Shown here piece after piece: positions 53,479 through 62,698 of a stretch of 64,000 nucleotides of DNA. The translations under genes and the position numbers were made by a program. Source of the DNA: UBA8752 sp964223495 (GTDB lineage: Bacteria > Bacteroidota > Bacteroidia > Flavobacteriales_D > Sanyastnellaceae); assembly GCA_964223495.1 (NCBI GenBank), contig CAXQGL010000056.1:1-64000 (forward strand), written 5' to 3'. Position 1 is the stretch's first letter, and each line of letters starts with the position of its first letter. The notes beneath the pieces were generated by a model, which saw only the letters and a list, made by a program, of their open reading frames with translations, ran no database searches and had not been told where the DNA came from.

Positions 53479-56400
53479 TCACTCAAGCAGAACGAGCCGC
53501 CCCGTCTTGGTGGCCTGCCTGCCTTCCGGCGTGGCCACTTCGAGCCGGTAGAGGTAGATGCCTGCACCCAGTGGAGTCCCTTGCGGGGATCTGCCATCCC
53601 AATGCCACCCATCCACCCGGTAACCGGTGGGCGTTTCATTCCGCTCACCCACCCAAACGGCGTTTCCGCGTCCATCGTATATGGACAGCCTCAATTCCAG
53701 CGATACGCAGGCCTGATTGTGCTCGAACCTGAATGTGGTTCCCCCGGATCCCAAGGGGTTGGGGTAGTTGATCAACCCGTCGAGAAAAACCTGCAATTCC
53801 TCGACCACCACGAAATCCAGACCCGCGGATGCGCTGTTGTTGTGCACATCCCATGCCTTGAGCTCCAATCTGTGCGGGCCGGCAGGGATATCGCTCATCG
53901 GGAAGACCACGCGTCCACTCTGATAGGTATCGAGGTCGCTTTGGTAGTACTCGTTGAGCACGGTACCGTCCCCATTGTCGAGCACCATCTTCAGGTCGTG
54001 ACCAATGCAGTTGCCGACGGTATTGAGGCCCTGGTCATCCCGGAGGAAAGCCAACAGGACCGGGCGGGAATCTGTGGTTCCTCCCGAAATGAAAGTGGTG
54101 TCGTTGAGGTAGAGCTCTATTGAGGGGCCGCTGTCGTCCGCCAGGGCATCCGGATTGACACCCCCGATGACGATGTTCTCCGTGTACCCGTGGGCATCCA
54201 CATCTCCATCCACGGCATAGTAACTGATCCGACCCGGTGCTGGATCGTAGGAGATGTCACGCGGCACGACGAATTCGAATTCGAAAACCCCACCTTCCGC
54301 CGACACGGCCCCTGTATGGATGCGGTTCCGCCACTCACTGTAACTGACCCCGGAAGACCCCCCGTCATTGTTGAGGGTCGTCACATTGGACTTCTGGTCA
54401 TACACCGTAGGATAGACGAAACCATTGAAATCGGTGAGGACATTGCCCGCCGGATCCGATATGTAGCCCTTCACCGTGACGTGTTCCAATGCGCTCAGTG
54501 TATCCGCCCAAGCATCGATGGGGATGCCGTTGACCTCACTGGTCCGGACCTCCATGCCCGGCGTGGCAAGCGTCAGGGCCACATCGCCGAGCAGGGTGAA
54601 GTTGCGCTTGTTGGAAGAGGCCCCGGCAGCGGGGTCATTCTTGGTGCGACGGAGGATGTCCCCAAGCCGCTGCTTGCCGCCCGGGGGCGCGTCAAAGGCC
54701 ACGTTGAAGAAGGCGGTGTTCAATTGCTCGTTGGCATAGCTGTACACCACACGCGTCGTGGTCATCATGGCGATGGCCCCGCCATTGGGGTTCATCACCA
54801 TCATCTCCCCCGCCGTTTCCAGTTCAGGATCATCGAACCGCGCCAACTCGCACGTGGCGGTGAAGAACAGGGGCATCCGGTCCAGATTGTCCCAGGCACC
54901 GATGGTCGAGGTGCTGAGTACCCTCTCGTGGGCCCAACCACGTTCACCGCCGTGGCCGATGTCGTTGATGAGCAAGGCACCCTCCCTCACTTGACGGTCT
55001 ATGGCTTCTTCGACCTCGGGATAACGCTCTCCCCCCGGTGTGGCCACCTGGGGATAGGCATCCATGAAAATCCTGCGGATGTCGTACGCACCGTGTTCCT
55101 CCTCGAGGGTGTTGGCATGGCCGATGCTGTACAGGGTATGACCGGTTTCGGTCGCCCCGCCGCTTCCATCGAAGTCATCCGCCACGAAACAGACCCGGTT
55201 GCGCCAAGGTCCATAGGGATTGCCCTGTTCGGCTCCGGGCAATCCAGCGGTCAGGCACGCCGCACCTTCGGGGTCGGGATTGCGGCTGAGGTAGGCCGAT
55301 ACCTTGGCCACGGCATTCCAGGCTTCCGTGAGCGATCCCGCGGGAATCCGACCCACACCGATGGACAGGGTGTCCGTCAGGCGCTCGGAGGCCACATCCG
55401 ACAGAAACCCGAAGTAGTCATCGGTCACATAACTCTGGGTGGGGGTGTGGCTCTGTGAACTCTGGAATGAGACCAGCAGATTTCCGAACCGGGGCAGATT
55501 GCGGTTGAGATAGGTTCCATCTCCGAAGAGCTGCAGATAACGCGGCTCGTCTTCGTCGTTGCCTCCGGCACGGTCGTGCAGCATCTTCATCAGCATCTTG
55601 AATGCCGTGGGATCCACTCGGCCGGATGAAAAGCAGTCGTAGATGAACGAAGGCTCGAGCACCGCCACGTCCAAACCTTCGGCATGGTGGATGGCCGCGA
55701 GGCTGTCGGCCGCTTCCCGGAGACCGGGCGGCGTGATCACGACGAGGTCCACTTGGGGAATCCCGTGGACATCGGTATTCTGCACTGGGCCCATGGGCGC
55801 AGGCGTATAGAAACCGGAACCCGTGCCCAGGCGGAAGGTCCTCAAGGAGTCATAGGTCACTCGGAAACGCGCTTCACCTCCTTCGACAGTGAACGGCACT
55901 GCGAATGGGGCCTGAGGGTCCGTGACGTCCCAAACACGCTGCACTGAATTGGCTTCGGCGATGGCCCACTCTACGATGCGCCCGGGGGCAACCGCTCCAG
56001 CACGCTGAAACTCCTGCTGGGTGCCTCCCGACATCGAAGCTTCCCGCGTGCCCATGATGCGCACATAGTCCAGCCACCCCTTCGCGTCCGCCACCTGCGC
56101 ATCGAGGGTGATGCCGACCTGCACGATTTCAGAAACGGGCTGCCACTCCCAACTCCCGATGCCCACCTGGGCTTGGGGCACGTGGGATTGTGAGCCGGTC
56201 ACCGCCGGGGCAATGGTCCACGCACTGTCACCGAGCGAGACCGTGTATGGGCTGACCGCTCCGACCGAACGCCCCATGAGTCTGACCTCCAACCGGGCGG
56301 GATCATCGGTGATGTCGGGAACCTGGAATGGGATGGTGTGCGTCGGATTCTGGTCGAAGATTTCCCCGAAGAAGTTTCGGCCGGAACGGATGATGGTCGA

Positions 56401-57015
56401 TTGCTCGAGCTCGTGAAAAAGGTGAAAATCGGTGCGGCTCAGCACGGTATCGAGGTCGCCTGCCATGGTCGGTGCCGTCTCGATGCGCAAAGGCGCCGAG
56501 TCATCCACCCGCAAGAAATACCATGCGGTATCCGACCAGGGGTTCAACGCATGGCGCCAGTCTTCAGTGACGTCATCGTAGGTCCATTCCTCCGGCCCGT
56601 CTCCCATGAAGATGAAATGGTCGTTGCCGTCGAACTGGCCGTCACCATCGTCCACCATTTCAATGGGCACCGGGACGAGGTCGAGTGGCCTTGGAACGGC
56701 ATTGTCGATGGGAAGCGCATCTCCACCGTGTCCGTAAAGGTTCAGCTGCTCAGGATTCACACTTTCCGGGTCCAGACCGAGTGCGGACAGCAGGTCGGTG
56801 TCCACGCGGTGGAATCCGGAGCGGACGGTGGCGATCCGGTACCATTGGCCTTCGGACAATGCGGAATGTGCGGGCCAGTCGTACTCGAATTGGGCGGTCA
56901 AGTCGCCCTTGAGGATCAAAAGGAAACCCAGGAGCACAGCTGTCCGTAAAGGAAGACGCAATGGCTTTGCGACCTTACAAGGCAACGATTTTGCTTGCCA
57001 CATCGTTTGGGTCAT
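53479..57015 (-). CDS. porU: T9SS C-terminal signal peptidase/sortase PorU
   Basis: About 1178 residues. A gingipain-like C25 cysteine peptidase on the cell surface that removes the sorting domain of T9SS cargo and can attach the cargo to A-LPS. Catalytic His688 lies in DIGHGGERGW and Cys722 in FTATCELARFDDPE; both regions are highly typical of PorU. The last 80 residues resemble a T9SS sorting domain (NYPNPLGSGGTTFRF). Several ATGs are possible; I chose 57015, which leaves about 35 residues before the hydrophobic signal segment. Confidence 0.93.
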   Translation of the reverse strand: MTQTMWQAKSLPCKVAKPLRLPLRTAVLLGFLLILKGDLTAQFEYDWPAHSALSEGQWYRIATVRSGFHRVDTDLLSALGLDPESVNPEQLNLYGHGGDALPIDNAVPRPLDLVPVPIEMVDDGDGQFDGNDHFIFMGDGPEEWTYDDVTEDWRHALNPWSDTAWYFLRVDDSAPLRIETAPTMAGDLDTVLSRTDFHLFHELEQSTIIRSGRNFFGEIFDQNPTHTIPFQVPDITDDPARLEVRLMGRSVGAVSPYTVSLGDSAWTIAPAVTGSQSHVPQAQVGIGSWEWQPVSEIVQVGITLDAQVADAKGWLDYVRIMGTREASMSGGTQQEFQRAGAVAPGRIVEWAIAEANSVQRVWDVTDPQAPFAVPFTVEGGEARFRVTYDSLRTFRLGTGSGFYTPAPMGPVQNTDVHGIPQVDLVVITPPGLREAADSLAAIHHAEGLDVAVLEPSFIYDCFSSGRVDPTAFKMLMKMLHDRAGGNDEDEPRYLQLFGDGTYLNRNLPRFGNLLVSFQSSQSHTPTQSYVTDDYFGFLSDVASERLTDTLSIGVGRIPAGSLTEAWNAVAKVSAYLSRNPDPEGAACLTAGLPGAEQGNPYGPWRNRVCFVADDFDGSGGATETGHTLYSIGHANTLEEEHGAYDIRRIFMDAYPQVATPGGERYPEVEEAIDRQVREGALLINDIGHGGERGWAHERVLSTSTIGAWDNLDRMPLFFTATCELARFDDPELETAGEMMVMNPNGGAIAMMTTTRVVYSYANEQLNTAFFNVAFDAPPGGKQRLGDILRRTKNDPAAGASSNKRNFTLLGDVALTLATPGMEVRTSEVNGIPIDAWADTLSALEHVTVKGYISDPAGNVLTDFNGFVYPTVYDQKSNVTTLNNDGGSSGVSYSEWRNRIHTGAVSAEGGVFEFEFVVPRDISYDPAPGRISYYAVDGDVDAHGYTENIVIGGVNPDALADDSGPSIELYLNDTTFISGGTTDSRPVLLAFLRDDQGLNTVGNCIGHDLKMVLDNGDGTVLNEYYQSDLDTYQSGRVVFPMSDIPAGPHRLELKAWDVHNNSASAGLDFVVVEELQVFLDGLINYPNPLGSGGTTFRFEHNQACVSLELRLSIYDGRGNAVWVGERNETPTGYRVDGWHWDGRSPQGTPLGAGIYLYRLEVATPEGRQATKTGRLVLLE

Positions 57016-57152
57016 GGGAATCGTCGAAATTGCTCGCTGCGACAACGTCAAGCCTGGCGTGTTTGTTGCTTCAAGGCAAAGATGTTCGGCAATTCCCACA
57101 AGTTTGTAATTTTCACGTTCTTATACGGGGGACCTTGTACCCCGGAAACTGC

Positions 57153-58184
57153 ATGGCCATGAAGCTCCAACAGCCCAACCGCAACGCGGCATTCCGCGCC
57201 TTCGGCATTCCCGTCGTAGCGCTCGTGATGGCGTGCCTCGGCACCATGACGCCGGAAAAAGCGTCGGCGCAGGACCCGGAATTCACGCAATTCTATTCCA
57301 ATCCGGTCTATCTGAACCCGGCATTCGCCGGCGCCGCCCGTTGTCCCAGGTTCGTCATGAACTACAGGAACCAGTGGCCCGCGATGAGCGGAAACTATGT
57401 GACTTCAGCAGCGGCTTACGACCAGCACATCCCCAGCATTTCGGGGGGCCTCGGTTTCATCGTGATGAACGACCGCGCCGGACGCGGTACGCTGAGCACC
57501 ACCCGCCTGAGCGGCATCTACAGCTACCAACAGGCCATCAGCCGGAAATTCTCCATCAAGGCGGGCTTCGAGGCCACCTATTTCCAAAAAGCCTTGGATT
57601 GGAGCCAACTCACCTTTGGCGACATGATTGACCCGCGCAAGGGCTTCATCTATGAGACCCAGGACCAACCGCGTGGAGGCAAGGTGAGCCAAGTTGATTT
57701 CAGCGCCGGGATTGTGGGCTTCAGCAAGAAGATCTACTTCGGATTTGCTGCGCACCACCTCAACGAGCCCAACGAGAGTCTGGTCGTTGGCGTCAGCCGT
57801 CTGCCGATGAAGCTGACCGCGCACTTCGGTGCCCTGCTGCCGCTCGATGGCGACGCGCGTTACGCGAGCGCCTTCATTTCTCCGAACATCCTTTACCGCC
57901 GCCAAGGAGAATTCCAACAGCTCAACTTCGGGGGGTACGTGAGCAAGGGGCCGATCGTGGGAGGCATCTGGTACCGCGGCATCCTCGGTACCCAATATCG
58001 CGACGCGTTCATCGTTACGTTGGGTATACAATCCGATGTGATCAAGTTCGGCTACAGCTATGACGTCACCGTGTCCGACCTCACTCCCGCCACAGGCGGA
58101 TCCCATGAGGTCAGCATGTCATTGAATTTCGATTGTCGCGCCAAGCGCATCAAATTCCGGAGCCCACCCTGTCCCGGATTCTGA
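57153..58184 (+). CDS. PorP/SprF family type IX secretion membrane protein
   Basis: About 343 residues. After a hydrophobic signal sequence ending near ASAQ, DPEFTQFYSNPVYLNPAFAG is the family hallmark. The remainder is alternating beta-barrel strand sequence with aromatic turns. Known PorP/SprF proteins are outer-membrane parts or partners of the T9SS. The gene is divergent from porU across a short gap and followed by gldJ 34 bases later. An ATG at 57159 is an equal candidate start. Confidence 0.9.
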   Translation: MAMKLQQPNRNAAFRAFGIPVVALVMACLGTMTPEKASAQDPEFTQFYSNPVYLNPAFAGAARCPRFVMNYRNQWPAMSGNYVTSAAAYDQHIPSISGGLGFIVMNDRAGRGTLSTTRLSGIYSYQQAISRKFSIKAGFEATYFQKALDWSQLTFGDMIDPRKGFIYETQDQPRGGKVSQVDFSAGIVGFSKKIYFGFAAHHLNEPNESLVVGVSRLPMKLTAHFGALLPLDGDARYASAFISPNILYRRQGEFQQLNFGGYVSKGPIVGGIWYRGILGTQYRDAFIVTLGIQSDVIKFGYSYDVTVSDLTPATGGSHEVSMSLNFDCRAKRIKFRSPPCPGF

Positions 58185-58218
58185 ACCCATTCCCTGCAAG
58201 GAACCCCAATAGAAAGCG

Positions 58219-59976
58219 ATGCAGCAACTCCAATCCTTCCTCCTCCTCTGTGCCGTGGCCCTCGGCACCGCCACCCTGCTCACCTCCTGTCAAGGTGGTG
58301 CGTCCGGGTCCACAGGCTGGGCCTACAACGACTCGGAGAATGGTGGATTCCAAAAACTCCCCTACATCGGCCAGGAAACTGGTCCGGGGCTCGTCTTCGT
58401 GGAAGGTGGCACCTTCACGATGGGCCAGGTCGAGGATGACCTGACCGGGGCTTGGGACAACATTCCCCGCCGTGTCACGGTCAGTTCCTTCTACATGGAT
58501 GAGGTGGAGGTGACCAACTTCTACTGGTTGGAGTACCTCTTCTGGCTCAACCGTGTCTACGGTGATGGCTTCCCTGAAATCGTCGACAGGGCCAAGCCCG
58601 ACACGCTCGTCTGGAGGGACCCCCGAGCCTACAATGAGCCCTACGTCAATTATTACCTGCGCCACCCCGCATACCGCGATTACCCCGTTGTGGGCGTGTC
58701 CTGGTTGCAGGCCAACGAATTCTGCAAGTGGCGCACGGACAGGGTGAACGAGCAGATCATGGTCCGTGAGGGCTTCCTCGTGCACAACCCTACCGGCCAG
58801 GTGGACGACAGCTACTTCAGCACCGAGGCCTACCTCGACGGACAATACGAGGAGGCGGCCAAGGCCGCGGATGGCATCAAAGACCTGCGCCCCAATGGTG
58901 TGGGGTACCGGAACGTCGCCATGACCGATGGCATCCTGCTGCCCGACTATCGCCTTCCGACCGAAGCGGAATGGGAATATGCTGCCCTCTCGCTCATCGG
59001 AAACAGCGGTGAGGAACTCATCACGAGCCGCAGGACCTACCCCTGGGATGGTCACTATGTGCGGAATGATGACAGCCGCGGCAAGTTCTACGGTGAAATC
59101 AACGCCAACTTCGTCCGCGCCCGCGGTGACTACATGGGTGTGGCCGGCGCGCTGAACGACAATGCGGATGTCACTGCTCCCGTATACAGCTACGCACCGA
59201 ACGATTACGGCCTGTACAACATGGCGGGCAACGTCAGCGAATGGGTGATGGACGTTTACCGTCCGAGCACCTTGCAGGATGCGCAGGAATTCCGTCCCTT
59301 CCGAGGCAATGTATTCTCCACCAAGCTGCTCGACAGTGAAGGCAACGTGGCCGACAAACTCGACTACGTGGTGTACGACATCTCCAGCATCGAGGCCGAA
59401 TTGACGGAGTACGAGGAGATCGCCGGTCCATCGCTGACCTCCGAGGGACAGAACCTCATCGACAACCTCAAGAACAAGATTGAGAGCGCCAACGAGGACA
59501 TGAACGTGAAGCGGGTGGAAGAGGCCATGACGAAGATGGACGAGGCCCTCGATCTGATTGAGGAGAGTGAGGCGCCGTCTGCGCCGGACCTGCGCCGGAC
59601 CTGGACCAGCCACATTGAAGCCACGCCGGGGGAGATGCGCTACCGCAATGTGACGCTTGAGGAGAACCTCGACCGCCGCAACTACAAGGTGGCAGACAAC
59701 ATCGATTACCTCGACGGTGATCTGGAAAGCTCCCTTTCCTTCGCCCAGCCTGAGTTGAGCGACCGCGATGACCTCGTCTATGAGTACGGTGCCACATCCC
59801 TCATCAACGACAACGTGAGGGTCTACAAAGGCGGCAGCTGGAACGACCGGGTCTACTGGATCATTCCGGGTACGCGTCGATTCCTCGAAGAGGACCAGAG
59901 TTCCGCCACCATCGGATTCCGTTGCGCCATGACCAGGGTGGGTTCACCCAAGGGCAACATGATGGGCAGCGAGTAA
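58219..59976 (+). CDS. gldJ: Gliding motility lipoprotein GldJ
   Basis: 585 residues. Lipobox LLTSC near residue 24 makes it an outer-membrane lipoprotein. The body is a formylglycine-generating-enzyme-like (SUMF1) fold with FVEGGTFTMGQ, YRLPTEAEWEYAALS and YNMAGNVSEWVMDVYRP, with a charged helical insertion (about 390-455). GldJ is needed for gliding and T9SS function in Flavobacterium. It is followed by a terminator and murF. Confidence 0.92.
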   Translation: MQQLQSFLLLCAVALGTATLLTSCQGGASGSTGWAYNDSENGGFQKLPYIGQETGPGLVFVEGGTFTMGQVEDDLTGAWDNIPRRVTVSSFYMDEVEVTNFYWLEYLFWLNRVYGDGFPEIVDRAKPDTLVWRDPRAYNEPYVNYYLRHPAYRDYPVVGVSWLQANEFCKWRTDRVNEQIMVREGFLVHNPTGQVDDSYFSTEAYLDGQYEEAAKAADGIKDLRPNGVGYRNVAMTDGILLPDYRLPTEAEWEYAALSLIGNSGEELITSRRTYPWDGHYVRNDDSRGKFYGEINANFVRARGDYMGVAGALNDNADVTAPVYSYAPNDYGLYNMAGNVSEWVMDVYRPSTLQDAQEFRPFRGNVFSTKLLDSEGNVADKLDYVVYDISSIEAELTEYEEIAGPSLTSEGQNLIDNLKNKIESANEDMNVKRVEEAMTKMDEALDLIEESEAPSAPDLRRTWTSHIEATPGEMRYRNVTLEENLDRRNYKVADNIDYLDGDLESSLSFAQPELSDRDDLVYEYGATSLINDNVRVYKGGSWNDRVYWIIPGTRRFLEEDQSSATIGFRCAMTRVGSPKGNMMGSE

Positions 59977-59997
59977 GCACCGGACATTGTTCATTGT

Positions 59998-60037
59998 GAA
60001 CCCCGCCTGGCCCCGTGCCGTGCGGGGTTCCTCTTTT
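59998..60037 (+). terminator. Terminator after gldJ
   Basis: Stem GAACCCCGC/GCGGGGTTC, then CTCTTTTTAT. It sits between gldJ and murF. Confidence 0.75.
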
Positions 60038-60047
60038 TATTGCAACC

Positions 60048-61367
60048 ATGGAAGGCCCTGGTGTCCATGACCCGCTGCTGGAGCTGTTCGATCAATCGAA
60101 TGGCGTCACGACCGACTCCCGTCGATGCGGGCCGGGGCTGCTGTACATCGCATTGAAAGGGGAACGATTCGATGGCAATGCCTTTGCACTCGAGGCCATC
60201 AGGAAGGGCTGCATCGCCGCCGTGGTGGACGACCCCGCCGTGACGGGGGAACACCTGATCCACGTTCCGGATGGTCTGGACGCCCTCCAGCAGCTCGCAC
60301 GGTCACACCGCCGGCGTTTCCAGGCGCCGGTATTCGGACTGACGGGAAGCAACGGAAAGACCACGACCAAGGAGCTCATCCGCGCGGTGATCGGGCAGGA
60401 ATTGAAGGTTCACGCCACGCAAGGCAACCTCAACAACCACATCGGTGTGCCCCTCACCCTGCTCTCCATTCCGGTCGATACGGAGTTCGCCCTGATTGAA
60501 ATGGGTGCCAACCACCAAGGAGAAATTGCAGCACTGTGCACCATCGCAGAACCCACATTCGGCATGATCACCAATGTGGGTCTGGCCCATCTGGAGGGGT
60601 TTGGCGGGGTTGAAGGGGTCAAAAAGGGAAAGCAGGAACTCTACCGTCACCTCGCCTCGAAAGGGGGCACTGCATTTGTCCACGCTGCCGACCCCGACCT
60701 CATCGCGCTGTCCAACCTGGAGGGCTTGGAACGACTGCCGTATGGAACTCCGAACGCCCCCCCTCACGCATGGCGCAGCGCCGGGAGCGTCGACGCCCCC
60801 ATCTATTGGTCGGATTCGGCCGGTGCAGTCCCCGGACCTTGGCACGATGGTCGGGGGGCCCTCGAAGTCCACCTGCATGGAGAGCACCAACTGGCCAACA
60901 TGCAGGCTGCCATTGCCGTCGGGGTGCACTTCGGGGTTTCACCCGGCGCCATCAATGCCGCACTCGGTGCCTTCCTTCCCGTGGACCAGCGGGGAGAAAC
61001 GGTGACAACGGGGCGGAATACCGTGATCGTGGACTGCTACAACGCCAATCCGAGTTCGGTGGAATCCACCCTGCGCGCATTCGCTTCGGCGGGTCACGAG
61101 GCCCCCCTGGCCATATTGGGAGACATGAAGGAGCTGGGAAGCCATGCAGCCCACGGCCACCGCATGGTGCGGGATGTGGCACGGGAATGTGCCGTGGAAT
61201 GCTGGGTGGTGGGACACGACTTCGCCGCACATGCTCCTGGTGACCGGACCTTCGAGGATGTGGACGCCTTGCGGTCCGCCCTCGTGGAGGAGGGCATCGA
61301 AGGAAGGACCATACTCTTGAAGGGCTCGCGTTCCATGCGCATGGAAGCCCTCGTGGAAGACCTCTGA
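60048..61367 (+). CDS. murF: UDP-N-acetylmuramoyl-tripeptide--D-alanyl-D-alanine ligase
   Basis: About 439 residues. Adds D-Ala-D-Ala to the peptidoglycan precursor in the cytoplasm. ATP-binding GLTGSNGKTTTKELI (about 97-111), MGANHQGEI (about 150-158) and IVDCYNANPSS (about 326-336) are present. The ATG at 60048 follows directly on the gldJ terminator. Confidence 0.94.
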   Translation: MEGPGVHDPLLELFDQSNGVTTDSRRCGPGLLYIALKGERFDGNAFALEAIRKGCIAAVVDDPAVTGEHLIHVPDGLDALQQLARSHRRRFQAPVFGLTGSNGKTTTKELIRAVIGQELKVHATQGNLNNHIGVPLTLLSIPVDTEFALIEMGANHQGEIAALCTIAEPTFGMITNVGLAHLEGFGGVEGVKKGKQELYRHLASKGGTAFVHAADPDLIALSNLEGLERLPYGTPNAPPHAWRSAGSVDAPIYWSDSAGAVPGPWHDGRGALEVHLHGEHQLANMQAAIAVGVHFGVSPGAINAALGAFLPVDQRGETVTTGRNTVIVDCYNANPSSVESTLRAFASAGHEAPLAILGDMKELGSHAAHGHRMVRDVARECAVECWVVGHDFAAHAPGDRTFEDVDALRSALVEEGIEGRTILLKGSRSMRMEALVEDL

Positions 61368-61394
61368 CAGCGGCTCCGGGCCGACCGGGCGCCG

Positions 61395-61402
61395 TATCTT
61401 TC
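61395..61402 (+). promoter_or_regulatory. Possible -7-like box immediately before tyrS
   Basis: TATCTTTC differs from TAnnTTTG only in the last base and is 6 bases before the tyrS ATG, which would place transcription start at or near the ATG. Confidence 0.25.
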
Positions 61403-61408
61403 GGGCCC

Positions 61409-62686
61409 ATGGATTTCATTGCCGAATTGAAGTGGCGCGGGCTCCTGCACGACGCCATGCCGGGACTCGAGGAGCAGCTCGCGAAAGAACAGACCACGGG
61501 CTATGTCGGATTCGACCCTACGGCCGACTCCCTGCACATCGGCAACCTCGTACCCGTGATGCTCCTGGTCCACCTGCAAAGGGCAGGTCACAGGCCGATT
61601 GCGCTGGTCGGTGGTGCCACGGGCATGGTGGGAGACCCCAGCGGAAAGACCGCCGAAAGGCAGTTTCTCGATCTGGACACATTGCAGCACAACCTGGCCT
61701 GCCAGAAGGCCCAGTTGGAGCGCTTCCTCGATTTCGACGGTCCCGCAGGAGCAAGGGTGGTCAACAACTTCGACTGGTTCAAGGACTTCAGTTTCCTCGA
61801 CTTCATCCGGGACGTCGGCAAGCACATCACCGTCAATTACATGACCGCCAAGGACTCTGTGAAGAACCGCCTCGAAGGTGGCATGAGCTTCACTGAATTC
61901 AGCTATCAGCTGGTCCAGGGATACGACTTCTACCACCTGTGGAAGGAGCACGGCTGCATGCTGCAGATGGGCGGAAGCGACCAATGGGGCAACATGACGA
62001 CTGGAACCGAACTGATTCGTCGCAAGGGACAGGGTCATGCCTTCGCACTGACGGCACCGCTGATCACCAAGGCCGACGGATCCAAATTCGGGAAGAGCGA
62101 AGGTGGCAATGTCTGGATTGACAAGGCACGGACCAGCGCCTACAAATTCTACCAGTATTGGATCAATGCGGCGGACGAGGATGCGGCCCGGTACATCCGG
62201 ATCTTCACCCTGCTCGATGAAGCGCGCATCAACGAGATCGAGGCGGCACATGCCGAGAATCCCGGTGCCCGCCTGCTGCAAAAAGAGCTCGCGGCCGATG
62301 TGACCCGGCGCATCCACGGAGAGGAGGACCTCGATACGGCACTGGCTGCCACGGCACTCCTGTTCGGAAAGAGCACAGAGTCCGATCTCCGGGCCCTGCC
62401 CGAGAGTGAATTGCTGAGTGTCTTCGAAGGTGTGCCGCAACGCGAGGTCGACCGCGACGCCCTTTCTTCCGGCATGGGCATCATCGACCTCCTTGCAGGG
62501 GGAGACTCACCGTTCCTGTCGAGCGGTGGCGAGGCCCGCAGGGCCCTGAAGGAAAACTCCGTCAGCTTGAACCGCAACAAGGTGGATGCCAACCGGACCG
62601 TGACGTTGGACGATTGCATCGGCTCGGGATTGATCCTGCTGCAGCGGGGCAAGAAGAACTACTACCTCGTCCGGGCCGTGAATTGA
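61409..62686 (+). CDS. tyrS: Tyrosyl-tRNA synthetase
   Basis: 425 residues, class I synthetase. HIGH-like DSLHIGNLVP (about 40-49), GGATGMVGDPSG (about 70-81), the Tyr-binding region QMGGSDQWGN (about 187-196) and KMSKS-like KFGKSEGGNVW (about 227-237), with a C-terminal S4-like domain. 41 bases after murF. Confidence 0.96.
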   Translation: MDFIAELKWRGLLHDAMPGLEEQLAKEQTTGYVGFDPTADSLHIGNLVPVMLLVHLQRAGHRPIALVGGATGMVGDPSGKTAERQFLDLDTLQHNLACQKAQLERFLDFDGPAGARVVNNFDWFKDFSFLDFIRDVGKHITVNYMTAKDSVKNRLEGGMSFTEFSYQLVQGYDFYHLWKEHGCMLQMGGSDQWGNMTTGTELIRRKGQGHAFALTAPLITKADGSKFGKSEGGNVWIDKARTSAYKFYQYWINAADEDAARYIRIFTLLDEARINEIEAAHAENPGARLLQKELAADVTRRIHGEEDLDTALAATALLFGKSTESDLRALPESELLSVFEGVPQREVDRDALSSGMGIIDLLAGGDSPFLSSGGEARRALKENSVSLNRNKVDANRTVTLDDCIGSGLILLQRGKKNYYLVRAVN

Positions 62687-62698
62687 TTCTTTTCGGCA

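Noticed and set aside
58150..59613. A 487-codon minus-strand open frame over gldJ
   Set aside because: Antisense to gldJ, with no signal or domain; the gldJ frame has lipobox and SUMF1 motifs.
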